Of a stretch of DNA of 64,000 bases, positions 55,729-64,000 are shown in pieces (position 1 is the first letter of the stretch; each line of letters starts with the position of its first letter). Location of the stretch: positions 1,798,001 through 1,862,000 of the forward strand of contig CP107049.1 of assembly GCA_025736915.1 (NCBI GenBank), read 5' to 3'. The DNA comes from Acinetobacter nosocomialis (GTDB taxonomy: Bacteria; Pseudomonadota; Gammaproteobacteria; Pseudomonadales; Moraxellaceae). The notes below the pieces were generated by a model, which saw nothing but the letters and a program-made list of their open reading frames with translations, did not search any database and was not told where the DNA came from. Made by a program: the position numbers and the translations under genes.

Positions 55729-56292
55729 ATGAAATATCTCTCTCTTTGTTTAGCTTTAGGCACTGCCTTAACTTTAAGTGCTTGTTCAACCCTACCGAGC
55801 AAACCAAAAACCTTCAATCAGCTTGGCCAGTTTTCAGCCTATCCGTTAAATGCACAAACGTTCCGAATCAGCTTCCAAGCTGACTCAAACATGAGCTATG
55901 GAACAGCTGAAGAAATTACCTTGGTGAAAGCAGCACAAACGACCGTACAAAAAGGCTTCCGCTTTTTTAAAGTGCAAAATGACCCAAGCAACCAAAGCCA
56001 AAAACCGCCTCGTCAGGCCGTGGTTTACCCATCTGCGCCGAGTTTTTATCCGTATGGTTATGGTCGCCGTTATCCGGGTTTCTGGCATGATCCGTTCTAT
56101 GATTTCCCACAAGTGGTCAATATCGACCCTGTTCAAGTGTCGTATACTATTGAATGTTATCGGGATCAAAAGCAGGCTCCGCAGGACGCTTTTGATGCAA
56201 CGTTAATTCTCAAATCTATCGGACAAAAATATGGTTTAAGCCCGACAGGAGAATTGCTGCCACCGCCTGAGCCGCCAGTAAAACAAAAATGA
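55729..56292 (+). CDS. Outer-membrane lipoprotein, CC0125/CC1285-like
   Basis: A 187-residue lipoprotein: lipobox LSAC with cysteine 19 and serine at +2, so sorting to the outer membrane is expected. The pattern TFRISFQADSNMSYGT, ITLVKAAQTTVQKGFRFFKV fits the CC0125/CC1285 lipoprotein family (unknown function). A Tyr/Pro/Gly-rich stretch (YPYGYGRRYPG) and a proline-rich tail follow. The ATG at 55729 begins the signal; the frame extends 7 codons upstream. The DUF445 gene starts 13 bases later. Confidence 0.75.
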   Translation: MKYLSLCLALGTALTLSACSTLPSKPKTFNQLGQFSAYPLNAQTFRISFQADSNMSYGTAEEITLVKAAQTTVQKGFRFFKVQNDPSNQSQKPPRQAVVYPSAPSFYPYGYGRRYPGFWHDPFYDFPQVVNIDPVQVSYTIECYRDQKQAPQDAFDATLILKSIGQKYGLSPTGELLPPPEPPVKQK

Positions 56293-56305
56293 ATAGGATG
56301 ACCGT

Positions 56306-57616
56306 ATGAATATGGCAGAAGAAGTACACCATGCACCCAATCTGAAGCGCAGCAAATACTTTGCAACGCTGGCACTTATTATTGTGGTAGTGCTGTGGAT
56401 TGGGTTATTGATTGCCAATCGCTTTCTGCCAGAGTACACCAACTTAATTCATATTTTAATGTTAGGCGCGGAAGCTGGCGTAGTGGGTGGACTCGCAGAC
56501 TGGTATGCCATTACCGTCCTGTTTCGAAACCCATTTGGTAAGCTTCCTATCCCAAAATTTTTGCGGGATCATACTGAAATTATTCCACGCAATAAGGCTC
56601 GTATTGCAGAGTCAATGGGCCGATTTGTGCAGGAAAACTTTCTGTCACCTCAAGTGGTAGAACGAAGCTTAGAAAAAACTGACCTAAGCCTTGCTATTGG
56701 GCAATGGCTAGCCAGCCCACAAAACAACACACAAGTAGTGCAGCTCATTCAGCAAACTGTCCCGAAAATTTTTGAGTTTGTGAGCCAAGAGCAAATTGCT
56801 AATTTCGTTCAAAACAACAGCGTGCAATGGGTGCGTAACACTCAGGTCAATAAACTCGCCAGTGAAATGCTACGTGCAGTATTGGAAAATGATTTCCACC
56901 AAGATGTATTGCAACGTGGTCTCGATATTGCGCATGAGTGGGTGGTACAAAACCCGGATAAAACCCGTGAGTTAACCCGAAAAATGTTTAAAGCGCTGGG
57001 GGTCTGGTCACTTGCAAAAGGTGCAAGTTGGATTGGTATCGATGTTCAGCAACGTACCATCGATTCACTGGTTGAAAAAGTAGAATCAATGCTGGCCGAC
57101 CACGAACACCCATGGCGACAGGAAATTGAAACCGTTGCTCATTCGCTTATGCTCGAATTAGCAAATCCTGACAGTGTTGCCAGTCAACGCCTGAATAGTG
57201 GTAAGGATGCATTGCTAGATAGTCCACAAGTTTTAAATTTCATTAGTGGCGCGGTGACTATTTTATGTGATGCCATTAAAGCAGATTTAATGAAAGAAGA
57301 CTCCGGCATTGCAATGAACCTGAGAGCTGCCATTCAGCAATTGGGTGAAAACCTTGTCCAAAATGTAAAAGTACGCGAAGTTCTCAACAAAGAAATGACA
57401 GGACTTGCCATGAACTTTACGGATCAATATAGCCATAAAATCATACGCTATGTGAGTGAGCGCATTCATGAATGGGACTCACGTGAAATGATTGGAAAAA
57501 TTGAAAATGAAGTCGGTGGCGACTTACACATGATTCGCGTAAATGGCGTTGTAGTTGGTGCATTTATCGGTTTAACTCTAGGTGTAATTCGCGCAGCGAT
57601 TGAATCGATTTTATAA
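56306..57616 (+). CDS. DUF445 family membrane protein
   Basis: A 436-residue protein: one membrane segment near 20-42, the family pattern EAGVVGGLADWYAITVLFRNPFGKLPIPK, HTEIIPRNKARIAES, a long helical middle, and a C-terminal hydrophobic segment GVVVGAFIGLTLGVIRAAIE. DUF445 is widespread in bacteria (YjiN-like in E. coli) and unassigned. AGGATGACC provides the ribosome-binding site. Likely co-transcribed with the lipoprotein and the aminotransferase gene 27 bases downstream. Confidence 0.9.
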   Translation: MNMAEEVHHAPNLKRSKYFATLALIIVVVLWIGLLIANRFLPEYTNLIHILMLGAEAGVVGGLADWYAITVLFRNPFGKLPIPKFLRDHTEIIPRNKARIAESMGRFVQENFLSPQVVERSLEKTDLSLAIGQWLASPQNNTQVVQLIQQTVPKIFEFVSQEQIANFVQNNSVQWVRNTQVNKLASEMLRAVLENDFHQDVLQRGLDIAHEWVVQNPDKTRELTRKMFKALGVWSLAKGASWIGIDVQQRTIDSLVEKVESMLADHEHPWRQEIETVAHSLMLELANPDSVASQRLNSGKDALLDSPQVLNFISGAVTILCDAIKADLMKEDSGIAMNLRAAIQQLGENLVQNVKVREVLNKEMTGLAMNFTDQYSHKIIRYVSERIHEWDSREMIGKIENEVGGDLHMIRVNGVVVGAFIGLTLGVIRAAIESIL

Positions 57617-57643
57617 CCTTAATAATTTCTTTAAGAGAACAAC

Positions 57644-58798
57644 ATGCTACAGCTTCAGTCAAAATTGCCCGCACAAGGGGTGACTATTTTTAGTACGATG
57701 ACGGCAATGGCACAGCGCTTGGGTGCACTTAACCTTTCACAAGGTTTCCCAGACTTTCCAGCCCCTCCTGCTTTGCTCGAAGCCCTCTCACAGGCAACTT
57801 TGGCTGGGCACAATCAGTATCCACCTGGTGATGGCATTCTCGCACTCCGTGAACAGCTTGCTTTACAGTTTCAACAGCGTGATCAACTTCAACTTGACCC
57901 TGTAACCCAGATCACGATTACACCTGGCGCGACCATCGCTATTTTCTGTGCCATACAAGCCTGTATCAACGCAGGTGATGAAGTCATTATTTTTGACCCG
58001 AGTTATGACAGCTATGGGCCTTCTGTTCAGCTAGCAGGTGGTAAAGCTGTTCGTATTGCCCTGCAAGCACCTGACTTTAAGGTGAACTGGCAGCAAGTTA
58101 AAGATTTGATTAATGACAAAACCCGTATGATTGTAGTGAATACGCCTCACAATCCAACTGGCACCATCTGGGAAAAACAAGACTGGTTAGAACTCATTGA
58201 ACTAATTCAAGATAAAAACATTGTGGTTTTATCCGATGAAGTCTATGAACATTTGGTTTTTGATAGTCAGCAACACTTTAGCGCGTTGCATTTCCCTGAG
58301 CTTAGAGAACGTAGTTTTGTGATTGGTTCTTTTGGAAAAACCTTCCATGTCACAGGTTGGAAAACCGGTTACTGCGTTGCTTCACCTGATTTAATGCGTT
58401 TGTTCCGCCAGATTTATCAATATGTTAATTTCTGTGGCACGACCCCTTGTCAGATTGCCCTAGCGCAATATATGCAACAACATCCGGAACATATTCGTGA
58501 ACTTTCACAGTTTTATCAAACTAAGCGGGATCGATTTAATCAGGCAATTCACAATAGCCGTTTTTTACTTAAACCATCGCAAGGGACTTATTTCCAAAAC
58601 CTTGACTACAGCCAGATTAGACCCGATTTAAACGATGTTGAAATGTGCCAGTTTCTTGCCGAGCAACATAAGATTGTGGCTATTCCTGTTTCGGTGTTTT
58701 ACCAACAAGCCCCAGAGTCTTTACGCCTAATACGGTTCTGCTTTGCAAAAAATGATGAAACACTGCAAAAAGCAGGAGAAATTCTGAATCAATGTTAA
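57644..58798 (+). CDS. YbdL-type methionine/aromatic aminotransferase
   Basis: PLP-dependent fold-type I aminotransferase. Starts like E. coli YbdL (QSKLPAQGVTIFSTMTAMAQ, LNLSQGFPDF); substrate and cofactor sites VNTPHNPTGTIW, SDEVYEHLVFD, and the Schiff-base lysine in SFGKTFHVTGWKTGY. 384 residues. YbdL prefers methionine; that preference is inferred here. AAGAGA precedes the ATG. Confidence 0.9.
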   Translation: MLQLQSKLPAQGVTIFSTMTAMAQRLGALNLSQGFPDFPAPPALLEALSQATLAGHNQYPPGDGILALREQLALQFQQRDQLQLDPVTQITITPGATIAIFCAIQACINAGDEVIIFDPSYDSYGPSVQLAGGKAVRIALQAPDFKVNWQQVKDLINDKTRMIVVNTPHNPTGTIWEKQDWLELIELIQDKNIVVLSDEVYEHLVFDSQQHFSALHFPELRERSFVIGSFGKTFHVTGWKTGYCVASPDLMRLFRQIYQYVNFCGTTPCQIALAQYMQQHPEHIRELSQFYQTKRDRFNQAIHNSRFLLKPSQGTYFQNLDYSQIRPDLNDVEMCQFLAEQHKIVAIPVSVFYQQAPESLRLIRFCFAKNDETLQKAGEILNQC

Positions 58799-58809
58799 TA
58801 AATTTAGTC

Positions 58810-58898
58810 ACTTAGCATAGTAAAAATACTACAAGAAGTTCCCTACAACTATGCTAAGTTGAATATCCGACCCGCTCATCAAAGAGATGGGCGATGGA
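58810..58898 (+). promoter_or_regulatory. Structured leader of the MATE gene
   Basis: Two stems: a perfect 12-bp one (ACTTAGCATAGT at 58810, ACTATGCTAAGT at 58848, 26-base loop), then CGCTCATC/GATGGGCG (58873-58893, one T-G pair), which ends right at the GGAG ribosome-binding site. This could control translation of the transporter, or the first stem may be an operator. I could not match a known riboswitch. Confidence 0.4.
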
Positions 58899-58904
58899 GA
58901 ATAC

Positions 58905-60272
58905 ATGCCACCAAGACAGTCTTTAATTCATCAGCAAAATCTTTGGAAAACATTTTTTGTTTTCTTATTGCCCCTGATTGCAACCAATATCTTGCAAAAC
59001 CTGTCCGGTACCATTAACACCATCTTTGTTGGACAAATGATGGGGGTCGATGCCATCGCTGCAGTTTCTGTATATTTCCCCATTTTGTTTTTACTGCTTG
59101 CGTTTATTATCGGCATTTCAACGGGTACCACTGTTTTAGTGGGACAGGCTTGGGGCGCACAAGACATAGAAAAGGTTCAAAGTGTGGTGGGTTCTACCCT
59201 ATTTATGACCATCATTGGCGGTATCATTACCGCAATCATTGGTGTGTTTTTTGCCCACGACATTTTAGAACTTTTAGGTACGGACCCGAAGGTGATGCAC
59301 CTCTCTTTGCCTTATGTGCAATGGATGTTAGCAGGTAGTCCTCTTCTCTTTGTTTATATTATCTATACCTCAATTTTACGTGGTGTAGGAGACAGTACTA
59401 CCCCTTTACTTGCACTGGCTTTAACCAGCGTGATCGGCGTAATTATTACACCAATTCTGCTGAAAGGTTATTTTGGCTTTCCTGCCCTCGGTATTATTGC
59501 GCCGGCTATAGCGTCAATTATTAGTTATATTGCCATCTTAATTTTTCTTGCGATTTATCTAAACAAGAAAAAGCATCCTCTTCGACCGAACCGTCAGCTT
59601 TTGCAACATATTCGTCATAATTCGGAATTAAGTAAAATCATTTTACGCCTAGGTGTTCCAACCGGTATTCAAATGATTACCACTTCAATGGCCGGTTTAG
59701 TCATTGTGGGTTTAGTGAACCGTTTCGGAGCTCATGCCACAGCGGCCTATGGTGCCGTAAACCAAGTACTCAACTATATTCAGTTCCCTGCTTTATCAAT
59801 CTCAATTGCAGCTTCAATTTTTGCAGCACAAGCCATTGGTGCAGGTAAATCAGACCTACTCGCACGTGTTACCCGCACGGCTTTAGGTATGAACTTTTTA
59901 TTTACAGGTACCTTAATTGCGCTTGGCTATCTCTTTTCAAAATACTTAATGGCTTTATTTATTACCGACCCAACCGTGGTGGTATTAGGGCAGCAGCTAT
60001 TATTTATTGTACTTTGGGCAATTTTATTCTTTGGTGCAGGTGCTATTTTTGCATCCATCATGCGTGCCAGCGGAACCGTGACAGCTCCAATGTTACTCAA
60101 TATCTCAGCTATTTTATTTATTGAAATTCCATGTGCTTACTGGTTTAGCTCAATATGGGGACTTAAAGGAATCTGGTTTGCCTATGCCTTAGCATTTGTC
60201 AGCCTCTGTATTGTTCAAGGCTTGTATTACCAGTTTATTTGGAAGAAAAAGAAGATCAAAGTCCTGATTTAA
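58905..60272 (+). CDS. MATE-family efflux transporter
   Basis: A 455-residue, 12-helix cation- or proton-coupled exporter: PLIATNILQNLSGTINTIFV, FVGQMMGVDAIAAVSVYFP, ILRGVGDSTTPL, GAVNQVLNYIQFPALSIS, IMRASGTVTAPM, typical of two MatE domains. It is not AbeM by its N-terminus. Substrates cannot be told from sequence. The ATG at 58905 has GGAG 5 bases upstream; an earlier ATG at 58887 is in frame but lies within a hairpin. Confidence 0.9.
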   Translation: MPPRQSLIHQQNLWKTFFVFLLPLIATNILQNLSGTINTIFVGQMMGVDAIAAVSVYFPILFLLLAFIIGISTGTTVLVGQAWGAQDIEKVQSVVGSTLFMTIIGGIITAIIGVFFAHDILELLGTDPKVMHLSLPYVQWMLAGSPLLFVYIIYTSILRGVGDSTTPLLALALTSVIGVIITPILLKGYFGFPALGIIAPAIASIISYIAILIFLAIYLNKKKHPLRPNRQLLQHIRHNSELSKIILRLGVPTGIQMITTSMAGLVIVGLVNRFGAHATAAYGAVNQVLNYIQFPALSISIAASIFAAQAIGAGKSDLLARVTRTALGMNFLFTGTLIALGYLFSKYLMALFITDPTVVVLGQQLLFIVLWAILFFGAGAIFASIMRASGTVTAPMLLNISAILFIEIPCAYWFSSIWGLKGIWFAYALAFVSLCIVQGLYYQFIWKKKKIKVLI

Positions 60273-60288
60273 AAAGCTTGAACCTTAT

Positions 60289-60317
60289 AAAAAAAGCCAT
60301 CAATTGATGGCTTTTTT
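60289..60317. terminator. Bidirectional terminator
   Basis: AAAAAAAGCCATC, AATT, GATGGCTTTTTT between the convergent MATE and SDR genes. Confidence 0.93.
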
Positions 60318-60327
60318 AATTTAAATC

Positions 60328-61161
60328 TTATTTCATCCATTTCGTGACAATCGTTGAAGCACGTTGGTAGCCTGTCGGGAACAAACGTTGGAATGCATCC
60401 AGAATTTTTGCGTCACTACCAATGAGTAAACGGCGTTTATTTTTCAAAACTGCGTCTAAGATTTGACGGGCTGCCTCTTCTGGTGGGGTACGTAGGAACT
60501 TATCAAAGTTTTCAATCGATTTATTTGGGTCCATACCTAAAGTACACAAGCTATCACTCATTTTTGCAGCTTTCGCAATATTGGTACGAATTCCTCCCGG
60601 ATGTACGCACAACGAGCTTACACCACATTTTTCAATATCTAGCTCTTGGCGTAACGATTCGGTAAAACCACGTACCGCAAATTTAGTCGCATTATAGCCA
60701 GACTGAGTTGGCTGAGCTGTTAAACCAAATAAGCTAGAAATATTGATAATGTGACCATCTTGAGTTTGCTTAATAAACGGTAAAAATTCTTTGGTCCCGT
60801 AAACCACGCCCCAGAAGTTAATTCCAACAATCCACTCTAAATCTTCGTAGGTTGCCCCTTCTACAGTTGAGCCTAAAGCTACCCCAGCATTGTTAAAAAT
60901 GAGATTAACAGAACCATGATCTTGCACGGTTTCCTGTGCCCACTGCTTTACTGCTTCGCGGTCAGAAACGTCTAACTTTTTGGTCGTTACAGTAATGTTA
61001 CTGTAGGGTTTTAATAGCTCAACAGTTTTCTCTAAACCCTTTTCATTAATATCACTTAATGAAAGATGGCAACCTTGTTTTGCCAAGAGAATTGCTAATT
61101 GTTGCCCAATGCCAGAACCTGCGCCCGTGATTGCAGCGACTTTGTTTTTAAAATTTTTCAT
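60328..61161 (-). CDS. Short-chain dehydrogenase/reductase
   Basis: A 277-residue NAD(P)-dependent oxidoreductase of the classical SDR type: AAITGAGSGIGQQLA (cofactor), NNAGVALG, catalytic serine in NISSLFG, YNATKFA (Tyr and Lys), and HPGGIRTNI. The ATG at 61161 follows AGGATGG and is chosen over 61200. It faces a TetR gene across a palindromic operator that overlaps its own promoter, so it should be repressed by that regulator. Substrate unknown. Confidence 0.9.
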   Translation of the reverse strand: MKNFKNKVAAITGAGSGIGQQLAILLAKQGCHLSLSDINEKGLEKTVELLKPYSNITVTTKKLDVSDREAVKQWAQETVQDHGSVNLIFNNAGVALGSTVEGATYEDLEWIVGINFWGVVYGTKEFLPFIKQTQDGHIINISSLFGLTAQPTQSGYNATKFAVRGFTESLRQELDIEKCGVSSLCVHPGGIRTNIAKAAKMSDSLCTLGMDPNKSIENFDKFLRTPPEEAARQILDAVLKNKRRLLIGSDAKILDAFQRLFPTGYQRASTIVTKWMK

Positions 61162-61224
61162 TGTCCATCCTTTGTTTTTCGATTTGCACAACCGGTTCAT
61201 TGCATGTGCATTTTAGACTCTTTT

Positions 61225-61253
61225 AATATAATTTTGACAATAATCATTGTCAA
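61225..61253 (-). promoter_or_regulatory. Promoter of the SDR gene, overlapping a TetR operator
   Basis: Minus strand: TTGACA, 17 bases, TATATT, a near-perfect sigma-70 promoter. The palindrome TTGACAATAATCATTGTCAA (61234-61253) covers its -35 and spacer. Confidence 0.8.
61234..61253. promoter_or_regulatory. Probable operator for the adjacent TetR protein
   Basis: TTGACAAT, AATC, ATTGTCAA: perfect 8-bp arms, 4-base centre, in the divergent gap between the SDR gene and tetR. Confidence 0.75.
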
Positions 61254-61357
61254 TATAGTACACTGTAATTTCAGATAGATTGGCACAATTCTGCTGACAG
61301 CTTTATCATAGGCCTCATATTTGCCGAAAAACCGATAAATCAGGAAACCATTTATTT

Positions 61358-62029
61358 ATGGCGACAAACGACTCAACCAGTAAAAAGAAAACAAAAACTG
61401 TGAGTAAAGAACGTCAGTTCAAAGGGTTATCTCTTTCCGAACGTAAAGAAGCTCGCCGCGAAAAACTCATTGAAGCGGGTATTGCGACTTATGGGACCCT
61501 TGGCTTTTTTTCAGTGACGGTAAAGGATGTCTGCCAAGAAGCAAAACTCACTGAACGCTATTTTTATGAATCTTTTAAAAAGAGTGAGGATTTATTCCAG
61601 ACCATCTTTTTAAAAATGATTGAAGAGTTACAGCAAAACTTAATGCAAGCTGTGATTAAAGCTGCGCCAGATCCAGAAAAAATGGTCGATGCAGGCTTAA
61701 GAGCACTGCTGACCACCTTAAAAGAAGATCCTCGTTTAGCCCGTATTGTCTATGTAGATGCAGTTCTGGTTCAGGAATTACATAATCAGGCCACCATTCA
61801 AGAAACCCTTGCTCAGTTTGACCGTATGATCCAAGCGTTCGTTATGCTGACCATGCCACAAATACAGCATAAGGAAAATGAGCTTTCTTTAATTGCAACA
61901 GGGCTAAACGGATATGTTACGCAAATTGCAATTCGATGGGTCATGGGTGGCTTTGAGCAGTCTCTTGAACAAGTTTTGACAGCCTGCCGTATTGTTTTCT
62001 TGTCTTTATTGGCACAAGTTTCAAAATAA
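61358..62029 (+). CDS. TetR-family transcriptional regulator
   Basis: A 223-residue repressor. After a basic 30-residue N-terminal extension (STSKKKTKTVSKER) comes the helix-turn-helix: RREKLIEAGIATYGTLGFFSVTVKD with CQEAKLTERYFYESFKKSEDLF. The remaining helices form the ligand-binding domain with no recognisable ligand. AGGAAAC precedes the ATG. It is divergent from the SDR gene, which it probably represses, together with itself. Confidence 0.92.
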   Translation: MATNDSTSKKKTKTVSKERQFKGLSLSERKEARREKLIEAGIATYGTLGFFSVTVKDVCQEAKLTERYFYESFKKSEDLFQTIFLKMIEELQQNLMQAVIKAAPDPEKMVDAGLRALLTTLKEDPRLARIVYVDAVLVQELHNQATIQETLAQFDRMIQAFVMLTMPQIQHKENELSLIATGLNGYVTQIAIRWVMGGFEQSLEQVLTACRIVFLSLLAQVSK

Positions 62030-62123
62030 TATTAAAGTTTTTTGACACTACTTTAAGTCCAAAAACCTAGCTGAAAGCAAATTGGTAACACCTTGAATGG
62101 CTTTAAGAAAATTTATGCCGCCC

Positions 62124-62167
62124 TGTCATCATTCGGTCATGTGCTTGCCGTATTTTTGTCACAAATT
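62124..62167 (+). promoter_or_regulatory. Pho-box-like tandem repeats (distal)
   Basis: Four units at exact 11-base steps: TGTCAT (62124), GGTCAT (62135), TGCCGT (62146), TGTCAC (62157), as in two adjacent Pho boxes. About 120-160 bases before phoB. Confidence 0.55.
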
Positions 62168-62223
62168 ATTGCTAAATTCGATTTTATAGACTTTTCTGCA
62201 ATGAAATTGTCATAATTAATCTT

Positions 62224-62245
62224 TGTAATAAGCCTGTCATAACTA
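62224..62245 (+). promoter_or_regulatory. Pho-box-like repeat (proximal)
   Basis: TGTAATAAGCC and TGTCATAACTA are two 11-base units, 40 bases before the phoB start. Autoregulation of phoB by PhoB is a known feature in related bacteria. Confidence 0.6.
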
Positions 62246-62284
62246 CAAAACGGTTCACCGTTAAAATCTACAAGGTATTACGCT

Positions 62285-62995
62285 GTGAAAGATGACTATA
62301 TTTTAATTGTCGATGATGAGCTTCCCATTCGTGAAATGATCCATACTTCTTTGGATATGGCAGGCTTTCAATGTTTACAGGCTGAAGATGCCAAACAGGC
62401 TCATCAAATTATCGTCGACCAACGTCCGGCGCTTATCTTGCTTGATTGGATGTTACCTGGAGGCGTAAGTGGTGTGGATTTATGCCGCCGCTTAAAACGT
62501 GATGAAAATCTAGCAGAAATTCCAGTCATTATGCTCACCGCTCGCGGAGAAGAAGACCACAAAGTACAAGGTCTAGACGCTGGCGCAGACGACTATATGA
62601 CTAAGCCATTTTCAACCCGTGAACTGGTTTCTCGTATTAAAGCTGTTCTACGCCGCGCAAATGCATTAAGCGGTGAAAAAACAATTGATGCCAATGGTTT
62701 AATTCTTGATCCTGTAAGCCAACGCGTGAGCTTTGGTAACAGCATTTTAGATATGGGACCAACTGAATATCGCTTACTTGCATTTTTTATGACCCATCCG
62801 GAACGTGCATATACACGTGCCCAGTTGCTCGATCAGGTATGGGGCGGTAATGTATACATTGAAGATCGTACCATCGATGTACATATCCGTCGTTTACGTA
62901 AAGTGTTAGAACCTTTTGGTGTTGACCGATTTGTTCAAACCGTACGTGGTACAGGTTATCGTTTCTCTACACGTGCAGATTTAGCCGCAGGTTAA
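62285..62995 (+). CDS. phoB: Phosphate-regulon response regulator PhoB
   Basis: OmpR-class activator of phosphate-starvation genes. Receiver domain: [12 protein letters not shown], the phosphorylated aspartate in [20 protein letters not shown], and [10 protein letters not shown]. Winged-helix domain: [46 protein letters not shown]. 236 residues. It begins with GTG, AAGG upstream. phoR follows after 9 bases. Confidence 0.96.
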   Translation: MKDDYILIVDDELPIREMIHTSLDMAGFQCLQAEDAKQAHQIIVDQRPALILLDWMLPGGVSGVDLCRRLKRDENLAEIPVIMLTARGEEDHKVQGLDAGADDYMTKPFSTRELVSRIKAVLRRANALSGEKTIDANGLILDPVSQRVSFGNSILDMGPTEYRLLAFFMTHPERAYTRAQLLDQVWGGNVYIEDRTIDVHIRRLRKVLEPFGVDRFVQTVRGTGYRFSTRADLAAG

Positions 62996-63004
62996 CCAAA
63001 ATTT

Positions 63005-64000
63005 ATGTATGAACCCTACCCCGTCCCTGAACAGGTACGTGAACAAAAGCTTTCCCGTTACAGTAGTTTGTGGACGTTTGCTAAACAAGATTTACGACTT
63101 TTATTATTTTTCCTGATTATTGCAGGTTTAGTCGGTTTAGGGGTTGGGTATTTCTGGAGCTGTATTTTTATCGCCTTCGTGGTGTTTTTTGCACTCCAGT
63201 TGCGTTCTTTATATTTGGTGAATGACTGGATTGCCAACAACCCTTACGATGTTCCTCCCAACCTAAGTGGTATTTGGGGGGCATTATTATTTAATGTGTA
63301 TCGTGCTCAGCGTCAGGAACGTATTGTTCAGGCCGAAATGGTGGGGCTGATTGACCGTGCTCAATCTTCTTTAGTTGCCCTCGCTGAAGCAGTAGTACTC
63401 ATTGATGATCAACATCAAATTGAATGGTGGAACCCTGCCGCAGAGCGTTTATTGGGAATCAGCCCTCTCGACCGTGGTCGTAACTTATTAACCATTTTGC
63501 GCCAGCCTACTTTTATTGAATATTTTAACAATATTGATCAAGCACCGGATGGGATAAAACTCCATTCAAGTCTTGATGATGACCGTTATGTACAGGTCAA
63601 ACTCACACGGTTCGGTGGAGAAAGTCGTTTATTGGTGGCTTACGACGTTACGCGTATGCACAACCTTGAGCAAATGCGTAAAGACTTCGTCGATAATATT
63701 TCGCATGAGCTGCGTACACCGTTAACTGTACTCAGTGGTTATATCGAAACATTTACCGACCAAGAAGATATTAGCCCACGCTGGAAACGCGCATTTGATC
63801 AGATGCAGTCTCAAACTAAGCGTATGAACGCGTTAGTGAATGATTTACTGCTGTTATCGAATTTAGAAAACAACAAAAAAATTGCAAAAAACCAGATTAT
63901 TGAAATGCCGAGTTTAATGAATCAACTGTTTGATGATGCTCAGGCCTACAATGCCGATTATGGACACACACTCAATTTACATATTGATAGCCACTGTGAC
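63005..64000 (+). CDS. phoR: Phosphate-regulon sensor kinase PhoR (cut by window end)
   Basis: Reads open for 332 codons to the end of the window. N-terminus MYEPYPVPEQVREQK, two membrane segments near residues 35-70, then a PAS-like region with VVLIDDQHQIEWWNPAAERL, and the phosphoacceptor motif FVDNISHELRTPLTVLSGYI with histidine near 234. The ATPase domain begins near the edge. Cognate kinase and phosphatase of PhoB. The ATG is 9 bases past the phoB stop with no strong ribosome-binding site, so coupling is likely. Confidence 0.95.
   Translation, partial: MYEPYPVPEQVREQKLSRYSSLWTFAKQDLRLLLFFLIIAGLVGLGVGYFWSCIFIAFVVFFALQLRSLYLVNDWIANNPYDVPPNLSGIWGALLFNVYRAQRQERIVQAEMVGLIDRAQSSLVALAEAVVLIDDQHQIEWWNPAAERLLGISPLDRGRNLLTILRQPTFIEYFNNIDQAPDGIKLHSSLDDDRYVQVKLTRFGGESRLLVAYDVTRMHNLEQMRKDFVDNISHELRTPLTVLSGYIETFTDQEDISPRWKRAFDQMQSQTKRMNALVNDLLLLSNLENNKKIAKNQIIEMPSLMNQLFDDAQAYNADYGHTLNLHIDSHCD

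Noticed and set aside
58810..58898. MATE leader as a guanidine or ykkC-type riboswitch
   Set aside because: I cannot find the conserved loops of those classes; only the stems are seen.
1..64000. CRISPR arrays, tRNA or rRNA genes, insertion sequences, integrases
   Set aside because: Looked for on both strands by eye; no regular spacer array, no transposase or integrase reading frame and no recognisable RNA gene of those kinds.

Overview
The window comes from a gammaproteobacterium of the genus Acinetobacter, most likely the A. calcoaceticus-baumannii complex. This rests on low GC content, on family-level likeness of the proteins, and on gene orders such as lpxC-ftsZ-ftsA-ftsQ-ddl-murC-murG, pyrE/crc and dsbB-gshA. 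No database search was possible. No rRNA, tRNA, CRISPR array, insertion sequence or integrase was seen.

Layout. 0-5.2 kb: a small membrane protein and the pyruvate dehydrogenase genes aceE-aceF. 5.4-16 kb: an M23 peptidase, a DciA-like helicase loader, then the envelope and division cluster (lpxC, ftsZ, ftsA, ftsQ, ddl, murC, murG) and gshB, all on the minus strand except dciA. 16-21 kb: a DUF1737 protein, a TonB siderophore receptor behind a Fur box, and an isolated dimethylformamidase-like/beta-propeller gene that looks acquired. 21-30 kb: pyrE, divergent crc, a GGA-rich RNA gene that looks like a CsrA/RsmA sponge, then a YffB-type protein, DUF2147 protein, HSL esterase, diguanylate cyclase, dsbD, a barrel protein, an ankyrin protein and hpf.

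30.3-37.3 kb is a complete urate-to-glyoxylate catabolic cluster: urate permease, hpxO, uraH, uraD, puuE, alc, allA and a Tsx-type outer-membrane channel. Four sigma-54-type (-24/-12) promoters with identical GG/GC spacing sit before four of its transcription units, suggesting RpoN control by an activator not encoded here. 37.5-41.5 kb carries parE, yqiA and a lipase-like hydrolase.

41.6-52.7 kb is a very AT-rich type VI secretion island, all on the minus strand. It holds vgrG, a peptidoglycan-attacking effector with LysM, peptidoglycan-binding, M15-peptidase-like and lysozyme-like parts, and then eight consecutive small genes that each begin with an export signal. The simplest reading is a cognate immunity gene followed by an expanding and decaying array of orphan immunity genes. 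One remnant aligns with a neighbouring intact gene, two genes have signs of 3' frameshifts, and two genes are tandem paralogues. Related terminator sequences bound the island.

52.8-64 kb returns to core genes: dsbB-gshA, a DUF924 protein, a lipoprotein, a DUF445 protein, a YbdL-type aminotransferase, a MATE transporter with a structured leader, an SDR gene divergent from a TetR regulator with a clear shared operator, and phoB-phoR behind two Pho-box-like repeats (phoR is cut by the window edge).
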